Below are positions 11,081 through 21,720 of a DNA stretch of 64,000 bases, one piece after another. Source of the stretch: Aquanectria penicillioides (lineage: Eukaryota > Ascomycota > Sordariomycetes > Hypocreales > Nectriaceae); NCBI GenBank assembly GCA_003415625.1, contig PYIU01000006.1, positions 4,092,001-4,156,000 on the forward strand, written 5' to 3'. Positions within the stretch are counted from its first letter, which is position 1. Each line of letters starts with the position of its first letter. Both the position numbers and the translations under genes were made by a program. The notes beneath the pieces are model-generated. The model was not told the origin of the DNA and ran no database searches. It saw only the letters and a program-made list of their open reading frames with translations.

Positions 11081-13174
11081 ATGGATCCATTAGCCGGAAA
11101 GACGAATTCTGCAGGCCGAACCGGAGAGCCCACGGAACCCAAAGAGGCCACTCAAGCACCATTTGACGAATCCATACCACCAGACGAACAACCAGAAGCA
11201 AAACACAACCCAACGAAAGAACAGCCGCAAAGGGAAGAACATGAACTAAAGGAGATGCATGAACCAACGGAAGAAAACACATCAACTGATGTCCATAAAC
11301 GAACTGGATCTAACACATCTCCGAAAGAACCACCACATGAGGAGGAACATGACCCGACAGAGTTACAAGAATCAACGAAGGACCGAAAACCAGCCGAAGT
11401 AGAAGCACAAACTGAATTGCATGAATCATCTGAAGAACAAATATCAACTGAAAGCAACGCGCCAACGGAAGAACAAGATCGAACGTTCAGGGACCTTGAG
11501 GTCGACCATTACCAGCTCAAGTAAGCGCATCCAGACGCACGTCGATGTTGTATTAACGAACTCAACAGTGTTGGCAAATTAATGAAGCGCCAAGTTGCCA
11601 CTAGCGTCAAGAAATCTACGATTGACACCCTTCTCCAACTGGCGTCAAGTAAACCCCAGGCAGTATGTCACATCATTTTGAACTTTAACACCAGAAAGGC
11701 CGCTCTTCTAACGTAAATCTCCATAGAAACTGCACATTTTGTAAGTACCAAATGCCTAGCCCATTCGTGAAAAACTTCTTTGACAAGGCATCAGCTTCCT
11801 TCCTGAAATCTATAATGATGATCCGCCAACCGATGATGTCCGTTATTTGGTCGACGACCCCAGCCTCTGCAAAGACCTGGCAACTAATTTATGCTTGGAT
11901 CCATTCTTCCTAACGAAAGAAGCTTGGAAGTCCAATGGGTTCCTATTAAGCCAGCAAGGGTGGGGTGCATATGGCGAGAATACCTATAGTGAGTGCACTG
12001 GACAACGTTCAATTTGTCCTGAGCGAAACTAATGACGATTCCAAGGCTACTCCACCCGATTTCTAATCAAGTTCCTCCAAGACCCAAAAGAGGAGGTGGA
12101 AAAACAAGAGTACGCTTGGCTGTACTTGTCCTTCAGTATTTTGTGGATCAAAGGCGACAATGATGAGATCTCTTGCATACTTGGATGCTTTGACGACTCC
12201 ATCAAGATTCAATCCGAGATTGTGGAAGAGTTCAACAACTATCCTCAGCAAAACCTCAGAGAAAATCCTTTCGCGATGTATGATGTCTTATTGCGGGTTG
12301 TTGTCAAACAGTATGACAAGGCCCTCTGGCTGTTTCGAAAACCCGTTCGCAGGATCGAAAAGGTGCGTGCTCTACCCAAGGAACAAGATCTAATCTAACT
12401 GTAAAAGCATCGCTCCGAGTTCGCAAAGAGCCTTATGGCATTGCGAGATCAGACACTGGCCGACGGTACCGACGTGATGGGTGCTTATGTCGATATGCAC
12501 GAGCTCTCGCGACATTCCATTCATATGAGTGAGACGCTTCAAGTCGCAGCGAAGACGGTTGAATCAACTTTGCACCACATTGACTCTCATCTTGGATCTA
12601 GCGAGCCCAGCGTAAAAGCATTAAACACTGTCGCTGGCATCCAAGGTTCCGCCAGCTCCCTCGCAAACCTAAAACTAAGGGCCGATGCATTTGTCAACAG
12701 GCTTGGAAACGAAATACAATTGGTGAGTATCTCATCATATTTTCCCTCCACATCAGGACTGGACTAATGATAACTCAAAGGCCTATAATATTGTCAGCCT
12801 CTACCAGTTGCAAGATACCCAGAAACTCCTCCAGGAATCTCGAGATGAAGGAAAAGAGTTGACATTATTCCTAACTAACATGTCCATCATCTTTCTTCCC
12901 ATAACCTTTGTTGCTGTAAGCGCAATTTCCACTGCAACAATCTTAACATGATACTAAACATTATTCGAAATAGGGTTTCTGGGGCATGAATTTTATCACA
13001 GTGGAGAAAAAGCACATCCTTTTCTCAAAGGACATATGGATGTTTCCCGTCAGCTCCCTGCTAATCATCCTCGTAACCGTTCTTGCGGGTGCTTTACTTG
13101 GTGGTGAATACTGGAAGAATGTTTTCCCAATGTCTCGATTTACAAAACGTCGCATTCAAGGACCTGAGGTATGA
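11081..13174 (+). CDS. CorA-type Mg2+ transporter with acidic repetitive N-terminus
   Basis: Membrane divalent-cation channel of the CorA superfamily. Eight exons (11081-11520, 11569-11662, 11727-11740, 11795-11988, 12046-12362, 12408-12722, 12781-12915, 12974-13174) give 569 residues. Every junction keeps frame, including a 14-nt exon joining KLHI to FFLPEIYNDDPP. The C-terminus has TM1 (NMSIIFLPITFVA), the selectivity motif GMN at 507-509 in GFWGMN, and TM2 (SSLLIILVTVLAGALLGG). The cytosolic helical domain before TM1 includes AYNIVSLYQLQDTQKLL. The first about 145 residues are disordered, rich in Glu, Thr, Pro and His, with a degenerate repeat around the pattern H-E-x-T-E-E; this is not part of the CorA fold. 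Fungal CorA-like proteins of this kind are common, but their ion preference is mostly unproven. Confidence 0.9.
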
Positions 13175-14481
13175 TTTAGAGCCAGGGTTAAGACCTCGTC
13201 GGCCGCTATGTTTCAAACCCATGGCTTACAACCCAATATTCTGCCCTCTAACTCACGACCGGCTTTTGCCTAGATTAGTTTTGCCATGCCAACAATACAA
13301 GGAATATTATTATACGCTAGCTCGTTTAACCAACCAACTTCCATCATCTTAGCTTGTCTAAATACATTTTTAATTGTCACAACGACCAAATGCACTACTA
13401 GACCAAGGTATTTCCAAATCGTTCTGTGCTCAGTGTACAGGAATTTACCTTTTTGTAACGCATCGTTTATTGGATGAAGGAGCCGTGCCAGCATGTTACG
13501 GAAGCCGCTACTAATTCTGAGAAGCTCCGAGGGTGTGTCAAGAGTCCAAAATAGAATGGCACTGACAGTCCGAGGCTGTGCAATGTAATTCATACGCCAA
13601 AATAAACATAGGGAACCTAGTGTGCCTGAATCAACTCATCGTCCTCATCGCACATGAGCATGACCCTTGAAACCCGGGGATCTGTGTGATGCAGACTACT
13701 TTTACCTTGAATCTCTATCTTTCCTTGGGCGTAATGTTACTCTCGTCCATGGTGATAGAGACTCCTAGCATCCAGGTGCATTGATGACAAGGGAAGAATA
13801 TTTCCTCGTGTTACACAATGTCACAGCCTGGTCAGTTACACATTAAAGCAGTAAGGTGGTGGGGAAAGGCAGTGTTAGTAGACGCTCACTGGGGAGAAGA
13901 AACGTGGTAATGTAGCCCTCCCTTTTTGCCACCTCATCGTGGGCTTCCATCATACAGGTAGCTGTATGAAAGGTCTCATGTTTGAGCAGGTTGATATCGG
14001 CGTGACTCTATTTCCAATAATAATTGTTTTCCTTCACATTTCGTGATTTCGAGTATTTGTTATCAGGCACTTAGTTTTGTCAGCATGGTTGATGGATATC
14101 TAGTTGTTTATCGGTATTATGGTATGCTCCATTGTTTAGTTTACTAGGGCGTATTATTCCATAACCGGCCAAAGCACCGAAACCAGCTATCTCGCCTCGT
14201 CGCTGATACCGCCAATAGCGCCAACTTCATATAGGTCAACCGCAGGTCCATTTTAATCGAATTATCCAGATCCAGTCTAGCCATTTCAGTGAACAGAACC
14301 AGCAGTAGTTGCAAATGTCAGGACAGATAAGGCGATCCACAAAGGAAGATAAACGAGTGGTGTGCAAAATGCGCCGATATAGCTTATCCAGGCCTATTGT
14401 GGCCTTGATTATATAGTGATGTATTAGGTATCTTAATATTCGTCTCTAGCTTGTTTACTTCGTGATATTACTGTTTTTACT
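13175..14481. other. Convergent intergenic region, no gene recognised
   Basis: About 1.3 kb between the 3' ends of the CorA-type and Pth11-like genes. A 107-codon open frame at 13270-13593 (minus) has no recognisable family and partly opposes a 63-codon frame on the other strand, so it is not called. The region is AT-rich, consistent with 3' untranslated and spacer DNA. Confidence 0.3.
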
Positions 14482-15893
14482 TTATCTCACAAATCCTTTG
14501 GCTGGTGCCTTCTCCACTTCGATTACCATGTCATTTCGGACGTAAATTCCTGATATGTCGCCGTCTTCATCTCTGCTTGACGATTCTGAGCCACAGTATC
14601 GACTTGAGATAACTGTGTGTATTCCTGCTGTATGTTGGCCTTGGCGCGAATCATATTCAGGCAGGTCGGGCAACCCATTTTCTGGATCCGCCAGTTGATG
14701 TGTTGAACTCGACTCATCAGCCTCTGCTTCCTTTGTCGTTCTTGTCAACGTAGTCAATCTGATAACATTGCTCGGTCGGCTGATAGGCTGGCTGCTTCCA
14801 GTAGAGCTGAGGAATCGGGCGGGGAGAATGCGCCGGAAGACTGGTCGAAGCAATGGGAAGCATGCTAAAGGGCCAAGTTAGTGGTTGACAGTTGGTGGCA
14901 TTCGGTTGTCTGGATTACTCACCAGAGACGATGGCGATATTTACTTCAACTGCGCCCAGGACGCAGTACATGGCATATTCATAAGGCATTTGCGTGGTGT
15001 TTGCCGGATAATTGATCAACTCCACCAGAACAAAGGCCGATGCAACACAGACACTAGCAAGGTCAATAATGTCAATGCGTATCGGAAATAACGAGTCTTA
15101 CATGGTACCCAAAACAAATAGGGCAATGATGGCGAGCTTCTGGCCAAGGCGAAGGCGGAGTCTGAACACCTCGACAATGGGTAAGACAAGAATAGCAATG
15201 TCCATGAGGAAATGGGTTATGATTGTTCCAAAGAAGAACTGTTCACCGTTGATGTTGCAAACGGCATCCGTAATCGATGTATCCCAAATAGCCTGGACTG
15301 GAACGCAGCGGAAGATCAACATAAAGGTTCGCAGGATGAGCCATATCACCGACATGACCAGCATCACTATGATGGGAATTCGAATGACTGATAGGCTGAA
15401 GAGTCGCCAGTAGAAAGACAGGATGGAGATTTTCGAAGTAGCAAGCGAGGTTGCATAGCATAGGGAGTTGAAGAATCCAAGGAGCCTCGAGTGGTACAGA
15501 ATGCTTTCTCTTGTCTTCTCGTCAAGCGAATCGGGCATCAGTTTGCCAAGTGACCAATGACGGGTCCCTGAAAAGCAATTCTTAGTTTCCGAACAGCAGA
15601 AAAAGCAAGGAAAGACAAGCATGGGATTCTACTTACATTCTATCAGGATGGCACAGTAGCCAGTCGCGAATATCTACCGAGAGGCGTTCTGTTAGAATAT
15701 TGGCTCTTTGGGTATCCAGTCAAGGCAGATGCGGATGTGGGAAACTCACAAAGGAAGCGACACAAAAGTAATCATCGAACCACCATTTCACCTTGGTCAT
15801 TCGTCGGGCGATGACACGCATCACCAGTGCCACCAAGGCGGCTATCCATGTGATGCCGATGCCCGCATAGAGGTTGGCTTGAAGCCCGACCAT
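14482..15893 (-). CDS. Pth11/SAT4-like seven-TM receptor-like protein
   Basis: Integral membrane protein of the fungal rhodopsin-like (SAT4/Pth11-related) family, thought to sense surface or chemical cues. Five exons (15893-15750, 15673-15637, 15567-15102, 15053-14923, 14864-14482) give 386 residues. Family features: an early R(M)TKVKWWFDDYFC after TM2, hydrophobic spans through to VNIAIVS, and the junction motif CFPLLRPVFRRI that begins the cytoplasmic tail. The tail (about 115 residues) is hydrophilic, rich in Ser, Thr and Glu. No CFEM domain precedes TM1, so this is the class without an extracellular Cys module. Exons 1-2 join as CVASF/IFATGYCAILIEW. The splice models are consistent in phase throughout. 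Confidence 0.88.
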
Positions 15894-18800
15894 GGTTGAG
15901 GCGGTAAGCTGGCTGTAAGCTCACTCAACTGTATTCATGCAAAGCCTTGACGTATTCTCTAGAGCTTTCACTCGACAAGGGACGACAAGGAACGGGGGTT
16001 GGTCATAGTCACAAAAGAAAAGAGTCTTGCATTGGCTAAATCGCTGGGCGGCGTAGGATCTGCATTTGAATATTTACAGGAACCAGCACCAGCACCAGCA
16101 CCAGTACCAGCACCACCAGCACCAGCAACACCAGCACCAGTACCAGCACCACCAGCACCAGCAACACCAGCACCAACACCAACACCAACACCAGTCAGTA
16201 TCTGGCTTTGACTTGTGGGGGAGGGGGGGTGGAGAAGACTACGACCCGAGAGGCCAGACCTAGGGGAAGCGGCATGGCATTTCCGCTGATAAGAAAAGGA
16301 GGCTTCGCCCATGAGAAAGGTGTTGGTCCAACTCGGCTGGGGACTCGCCCGTTGGCAACTGACTCGGACGTCCCAATTGTGGCTTATCAACCCCATGTTG
16401 AAGACGCGGCGCACAGACTATTCACATCAGCTGCAACGATAGCCATGAAGCTACGCTAAGCCAGGCTAAGCCGGGCCAAGTTTCCAGCTTCCCCTGCGAC
16501 CGCCTATCGAGTCGGGCCAACGCCAGAAGACTGGATGAGGACGCAATTCGTCCGTTTGGCGAGTGTTGGCAGGACGCATATGCTCCGTGTGCGCCTTGAG
16601 CAATGGAGGTGCCCGTTGCAACTCATGGCGACGCTCATGGGACAGTTGTGGGCTGCGTCCAGGGCCCAACTCTCGAGCCACCGCGAATCAAGGCTTGAGC
16701 CGCACACTCCGTCATCGATATGGCTCGATCCGACTCGTGGAGCGGCACATGGAGAAGCTTCATCCCGTCACGACCCATCCTCGTCACAGACGTGTTTCGG
16801 TTCCTGGCTGAGCCAAAAGAGGAAAGGCAGACTTGACCCCGCCGTCTTCTGTTCCTTTTGGTTTCTCTTCGAGACTGCATTATCTGAATCTCATTCATTC
16901 CTTCGCTCCACTCACCGTGGCTCCTTTCACACGTTGTCGTAAGCTAATCCTTATCCGGCAAGCCAACACTGATAACTAGGCGAGGTGGTCGAATCCTGAG
17001 AAGAACCCTTGAAGAAAACTGAACTCTATTTGTTCCATGTGGAAATTTGTCGGAAGGAGTAGATTATGCATTGCTTTCGCACGAGTACAGTACGACGCGT
17101 CCAAAGTCACGCAGCTTGAGCCCGAGAGCCAGTTCTGTCAAGATTGGACAGCCAAGCCGTGGCTTTTCTGCTGTTCCCCTCTCTCACTCGTCCGGTGACT
17201 CGGCACAGCGCCCAGGAATGGCTTGCCGAACAGCGCTCTAGACTCGTATTTCACGAGATGGACAAATCAAAGACGCCCATTCTCATCCACCTCCGCAATG
17301 TTGCCAGGTGACCAATCACCCGATCGGCCACTCAGCAATGGATCATATTCGGCATCGTTCGAGTTGGTCCTGGTCATCTTGCCATGATTTACGCGTCCAC
17401 TTCATCACTTCGTTTGTTTCCTTGACTATGGACAGCTCCGTGGTTGCCGTTCCCTCAGACCCAGCGAGGAAAAGGGGTGATTGTCTCGAATTTCAACTTG
17501 CAACCACAAAGATGGCAGAGACGGGAGCAAAATATCACATCATGCACTAACTGCCCTATTTTGACGGACGAGCTAAAAATGAGGCATCGATGGTTGGCAA
17601 ATCCGAGACGTCCGGCCGAGCTATTGTGAGAGATCCTCAAGCAGCGCCAGATACAAGTGCACCATCGCCGACCTCCAAGTCCTAGTGCCACTCGGCGACA
17701 CTAACCTTTCAAAGGATTTCTCACGACCATATTCCCGCGTCCGTTCCGCATTTGCGTCTAGTCTTGCTAGCTCCGTGCCGGTGAGTGTTAGCAGCACCTG
17801 GTCGATTCTCTCAGGCAACGGCGGGGGGCGGAAACACAACCGTGATGGTTATTGATTTTCCTTTGAGGATTCCCATCTCCAGCCATTCTAACCTACCAAT
17901 ATACAGGGATTGGCCACTTTTCCTATAAGGTACAAAGTGCGGCTTGATCGATCATGTAACATCGCACAGACGCACGCATCTACCATCTAGACTTTTGAAG
18001 CTATTCTGAAAATCACAATCGTCAATGTGGATTGTATTTCCACGACGCCTGGAGGCTAAGCGTCCTGCCCCAAGATCTTGCCCGCTATGCCATTTAGGAT
18101 CATGTTTTGGTCAGTTTGTGAATTTTTGAGGTTAGGTTTACTGCGCCATCAGCCTGTCAAGCCGAGGAGTCATTGTGATTGTGTGGATAGGTAAATGAGT
18201 ACAATCTGAAGTGAGCAACGTAACGCTGCATGTCAATCATCGAACTTTAGGGTTGAGAACAACAAGATTAATTCTAATAGCCATCTCATGCCATTTTCAC
18301 TAAAGAATGTTCTATCATCGGTAGGTAGTATGAAGCGATATCACACACCACGCAGCTATAAATAGCAGGCGGTAAAGAGTGGCAGAAGCAACAACTGCCT
18401 ACCCTATATCACGCAACCCATCATGATCAATCACGATAGGCCGCACCGACAGAGCTGACAGGACAAGCCAAAGGGATAAAACTAATAAATTGTGTTTAAT
18501 TTGGTATGCTTAGAGTCTAAGAGTGACGTATCTTAAATCTGCTAGTAGATGACGGAAGTAGGCTTTGTCAACCCAATCGAAGCAGGGGAGTGCAAAAAAG
18601 CAATCGCTGAACATGATAGATAGGCCTCACACAAAGAATTCCACTTAGCAGGGACAAAATCATCAACCGTGCGCGTAATAACATGAACTGAATATTGATT
18701 CCACCATGGTGACCCCTACCGTGCCGTTGAGCCGCCATCTTGTGAAAAGGCCGGATATCAGTTCTATTCCTGCCAATCACCACGATGCCAAGTATGGCCC

Positions 18801-19575
18801 ACCTTGCAACATTTTTCCACGACTCAAAGGCAGCGTTCAATATAATTTGGCTATCCTTTTATCATAATACTGTTGTTGGTATTTACTAGACGCGGGAATT
18901 TCCCTGTTTACTACTTGTGACCACTACTGAACGGAAGTCCCTTGGCCCAGGTCAAACAAAGTAGGGCCGAATTGACGTGATGTGGAAGAACCAACCAGTC
19001 TACCGCCATGAATTTTTACCGAGGATAGCAACTCTTTTTATTATCTCTTCAGTGTTCTGGATCAGATCGACTTGGGGAAGGTATCTGTGTCTGTGTCCCG
19101 TTCTTGATAGCTCGAAAGGGGACCGTGCTACATGTGGAACAGTTCAATGTGTCTCGCTAGACTGGATGCTCTAGCGGCTACTACTGTCAGTTGTGGGAGG
19201 GATTGTGGGAGGGATATGGGAGTGCACGGTCTTTGAGTCTCATGCTATTCCCGGCAGTAGTTCTATACACGTATCAACAGACTAGAGAGGTCCAGGCGGG
19301 TGAGAATGCGAAAATAAAAACAAAAGGCTCGGATTAAACCAGTCCCTCGGAAAATGCCACGTGGGCCCCTTCCAGTCGTTGCTTTTTGCAAAACGTTATA
19401 TTAGTTGTCGAGATGTTGGACTTGAAGTTCATTACTAGATGAGAAGATGTGACTCGCCTACGGCATTGCCCATTGTTGATTAGGCCTTATTGGACTTGAA
19501 CTGATCTTCCATTGCTATTGTTCACTTATCATAAGAATACGATTTGTCCCAATCTTTCTGCATAAGCCTACGCGC
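15894..19575. other. Long gene-poor stretch (3.7 kb)
   Basis: No protein family is recognisable on either strand. The stretch starts with the Pth11-like gene promoter, then the minisatellite at 16080-16197. The part from 16400 to 17850 is near-balanced in GC with many short overlapping frames in all directions. The part from 17900 to 19550 is AT-rich with only very short frames. No tRNA (no intact A and B boxes) or terminal inverted repeats were seen. Unrecognised non-coding RNA or a decayed transposon cannot be excluded. Confidence 0.35.
16080..16197. repeat. CAGCAC-type minisatellite
   Basis: About 118 bases built from CAGCAC, CACCAG and CAACAC variants. A longer unit of about 36 bases (CACCAGTACCAGCACCACCAG...) is present twice in a row around 16105-16176, ending in a CAACAC run. 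It lies about 190 bases upstream of the Pth11-like start codon. It opens a low-complexity reading frame on each strand (Pro/Ala-rich on plus, Gly/Ala/Val-rich on minus), but neither frame extends into recognisable protein, so I read it as a repeat and not as a gene. Confidence 0.85.
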
Positions 19576-20604
19576 TTAATCATGCCAGCAATGAGGCTTT
19601 CGACACCTCCTCTTGGTCGTGGTGGCCGCACACTTTGTGCTAGACACTGAGGGCGCCGAAATGCAGGCTCCTCCACACGGCAGTCCTTGAGTGCAGGGCA
19701 TGGTTGGCGTGCAAGTGCTTCCTGTTGCGCAGGGTGCATTGTTACCCATAGTGCATGGAGTGAGAGTGATTGGAGGCGGAACGGAGATGCAGGCTCCTCC
19801 ACATGGCACGCCGCTTGTACAGGCCATTGTGGGCGTGCAAGTGCTTCCACTCGAGCAGGGCGCATTGTTGCCGACTGTGCATGGAGTCTGAGTGACCAGA
19901 GGCGGAACAGAGATGCAGGCTCCTCCACACGGCACTCCCTGAGTGCAGGTCATCGTCGGCGTGCAAGTGCTTCCACTGGAGCAAGGAGCATTGTTGCCAA
20001 CGGTGCATTCTGTGCGAGTCACCGGAGACCCAACAGAGATGCATGCGCCTCCGCACGGCAGTCCTTGGGTGCAGGTCATGGTAGGTGTACATGTGCTTCC
20101 GCTTGAGCAAGGTGCATTGTTGCCAACGGTGCATGGAGTCTGGGTTACCACAGGCGGAACAGAGATGCAGGCGCCTCCGCATGGAACTCCTTGGGTGCAG
20201 GTCATCGTCGGCGTGCAGGTACTTCCGCTTGAACACGGCGCATTGTTTCCAACTGTGCAGATGGTTCCCGTAGGCGACCCTGGAGCCGAGATACACTGGC
20301 CGCTCCATGGCACGTCAGGCGTGGAGAATGTGGTTGGAGTACAGGTGCTGCCCGTGGGACAAGGGGAGTTGTCTCCCATCGTGCAAGGGATGACGGCCGG
20401 AGGAGTAGGAGGATTGATGCATAAACCACCACAGGGAACGTCGGGGGTACAGGCTTGCGTGGGAGTGCATGTCCAGGAGGTTGGGCAAGGCGCGTTGTTG
20501 CCCATGGTGCAGGGAACCGTGTAGAGCGGAGGAGGAGGGGTGGTGCTAGTGTAGCACAGGGAACTCTGGAGGAGCATAAGAGTGAGATAGGCGGAGCGAT
20601 ACAT
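19576..20604 (-). CDS. Secreted protein of seven six-cysteine repeats
   Basis: Intronless, 342 residues. A signal peptide (MYRSAYLTLMLLQSSLC) and a short Pro/Thr linker precede seven contiguous 42-residue repeats (residues 32-325). The repeat is C-X7-C-X5-C-X5-C-X5-C-X3-C with a Pro/Val/Thr linker of about 11 residues; a typical core is CTVGNNAPCSSGST. Repeat 2 lacks cysteines 4 and 5 together (Ser and Trp instead), which suggests they pair. Repeats 3-6 are nearly identical in DNA. The C-terminal tail (326-342) is basic (TTTKRRCRKPHCWHD) with two more cysteines. There is no transmembrane helix or GPI signal. I do not recognise the module; it does not fit hevein, CFEM, Kazal or WSC spacing. 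It may be a wall protein, adhesin or effector; no function is shown. Confidence 0.85.
   Translation of the reverse strand: MYRSAYLTLMLLQSSLCYTSTTPPPPLYTVPCTMGNNAPCPTSWTCTPTQACTPDVPCGGLCINPPTPPAVIPCTMGDNSPCPTGSTCTPTTFSTPDVPWSGQCISAPGSPTGTICTVGNNAPCSSGSTCTPTMTCTQGVPCGGACISVPPVVTQTPCTVGNNAPCSSGSTCTPTMTCTQGLPCGGACISVGSPVTRTECTVGNNAPCSSGSTCTPTMTCTQGVPCGGACISVPPLVTQTPCTVGNNAPCSSGSTCTPTMACTSGVPCGGACISVPPPITLTPCTMGNNAPCATGSTCTPTMPCTQGLPCGGACISAPSVSSTKCAATTTKRRCRKPHCWHD
19630..20511 (-). repeat. Seven tandem 126-bp coding repeats
   Basis: The repeat array of the cysteine-rich protein. The sequence GTGCA preceding the first cysteine codon recurs at a strict 126-base step (near 19877, 20003, 20129 and 20255). 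Total length is 7 x 126 = 882 bases with no frame break. Inner units differ at few bases, the outer two are more diverged, as expected from unequal crossing-over within the middle of an array. Confidence 0.88.
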
Positions 20605-21720
20605 GATGGATAGGGCTGGAGTTGCAAGTGTCAGTATTCTTGGGTGGATAACTTGACTCGGGAAGGGAATCGCAGATGACGAGCACGCAATTTTCCGCTT
20701 GGGAGCACAGCGATGGATGCGGGCAGAGTCTTATATGCGTCATGGATTGCTGGAGCTGGGACGAAGATTACAGTCCGAAAAGAGCCTTGATTGCTGAGCT
20801 GAAGTCCCGGGATCACTGCTGGGAAACGAAGAGAACGAACAGGCAATTCGTAATGGAACCGCCGCTGTGCAACTGACTGTGCAATTGACCCGGCTGATGG
20901 TGGGCTGCTAACACCGATCCGGCGCAAGAGAAATCATCAAGTTGGCAGAAGCACATACCCTCGCGAATATTGCGGAACATAACTGGTACACATTCGACGC
21001 AAGGGCGCCGGAGTGCAATCGTATTGGAAAAGTCGGTGGACGCCCGTTGAGACACAGTGACTATCTTTGGAACTTTGACCTTGGCATTTCTCGTATTTGC
21101 TCGATTGCGGCGGTTGTGGCTGGACTAGCGGGGTTGAGAACAAATAGAATCAAAACACTAACCCGGGAGAAGCAAAAATCACATGAGGCAGTATCGCAAG
21201 TAGCGGGTGGTAGCTGCACCTCTGTCGGCATATCTATGGCTCCGGCTTACGCAGGGCTGGCATTTCATCGTGCGAGCGGCATAAAGTAGGCATTAAACAC
21301 CCTCATATGCCCTAGTTGAGAGCAGAGTTGACAAGGGAATCCTGTTTGAACTCGTGATGGATCGATCACCAGGCCTCCCCTCCACTTGACCGAACCGACC
21401 ACACTGATATGCACCACGGTAATGATGAATCGACGCATAGCCGGGCGACGAACCGTGAAGAGGCATTTCGATACCTGGCTAGGTTTTTTGTGATTTGATT
21501 GTTTAAATGTTTGCTGCCAGAAACCAGGCTCCGGTACTCTAATCCTGGCTTCAGTGCCATGAGTATAATAGTATTCTACGCAAAGTCTAGCTATTTCCAA
21601 AACGGTTATATGAATAAGACAAATCCATGAACATCATGGCTTGCCTTATACGAGGACGTCATGGCAAACCCCCAAAATCATCTACTTATGACTCTACTTG
21701 AGTTTCAACCATGATACCGA
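20605..21720. other. Intergenic stretch, no gene recognised
   Basis: Contains the promoter of the cysteine-repeat gene (20605 upward). A 115-codon frame at 20942-21289 (plus) and several minus-strand frames overlap and resemble nothing known. Confidence 0.3.

Noticed and set aside
15999..16414. Pro/Ala-rich or Gly/Ala-rich low-complexity proteins on either strand
   Set aside because: Both frames exist only because the minisatellite has no stops; no signal peptide or homologous flanks.
16981..17000. Possible tRNA B-box (GGTCGAATCC)
   Set aside because: It lacks one T of the consensus and has no A box at proper distance.
19687..20524. Plus-strand open frames of 139 and 193 codons across the cysteine-repeat gene
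   Set aside because: Periodic antisense shadows of the 126-base repeats; the minus frame has a signal peptide and conserved cysteines.
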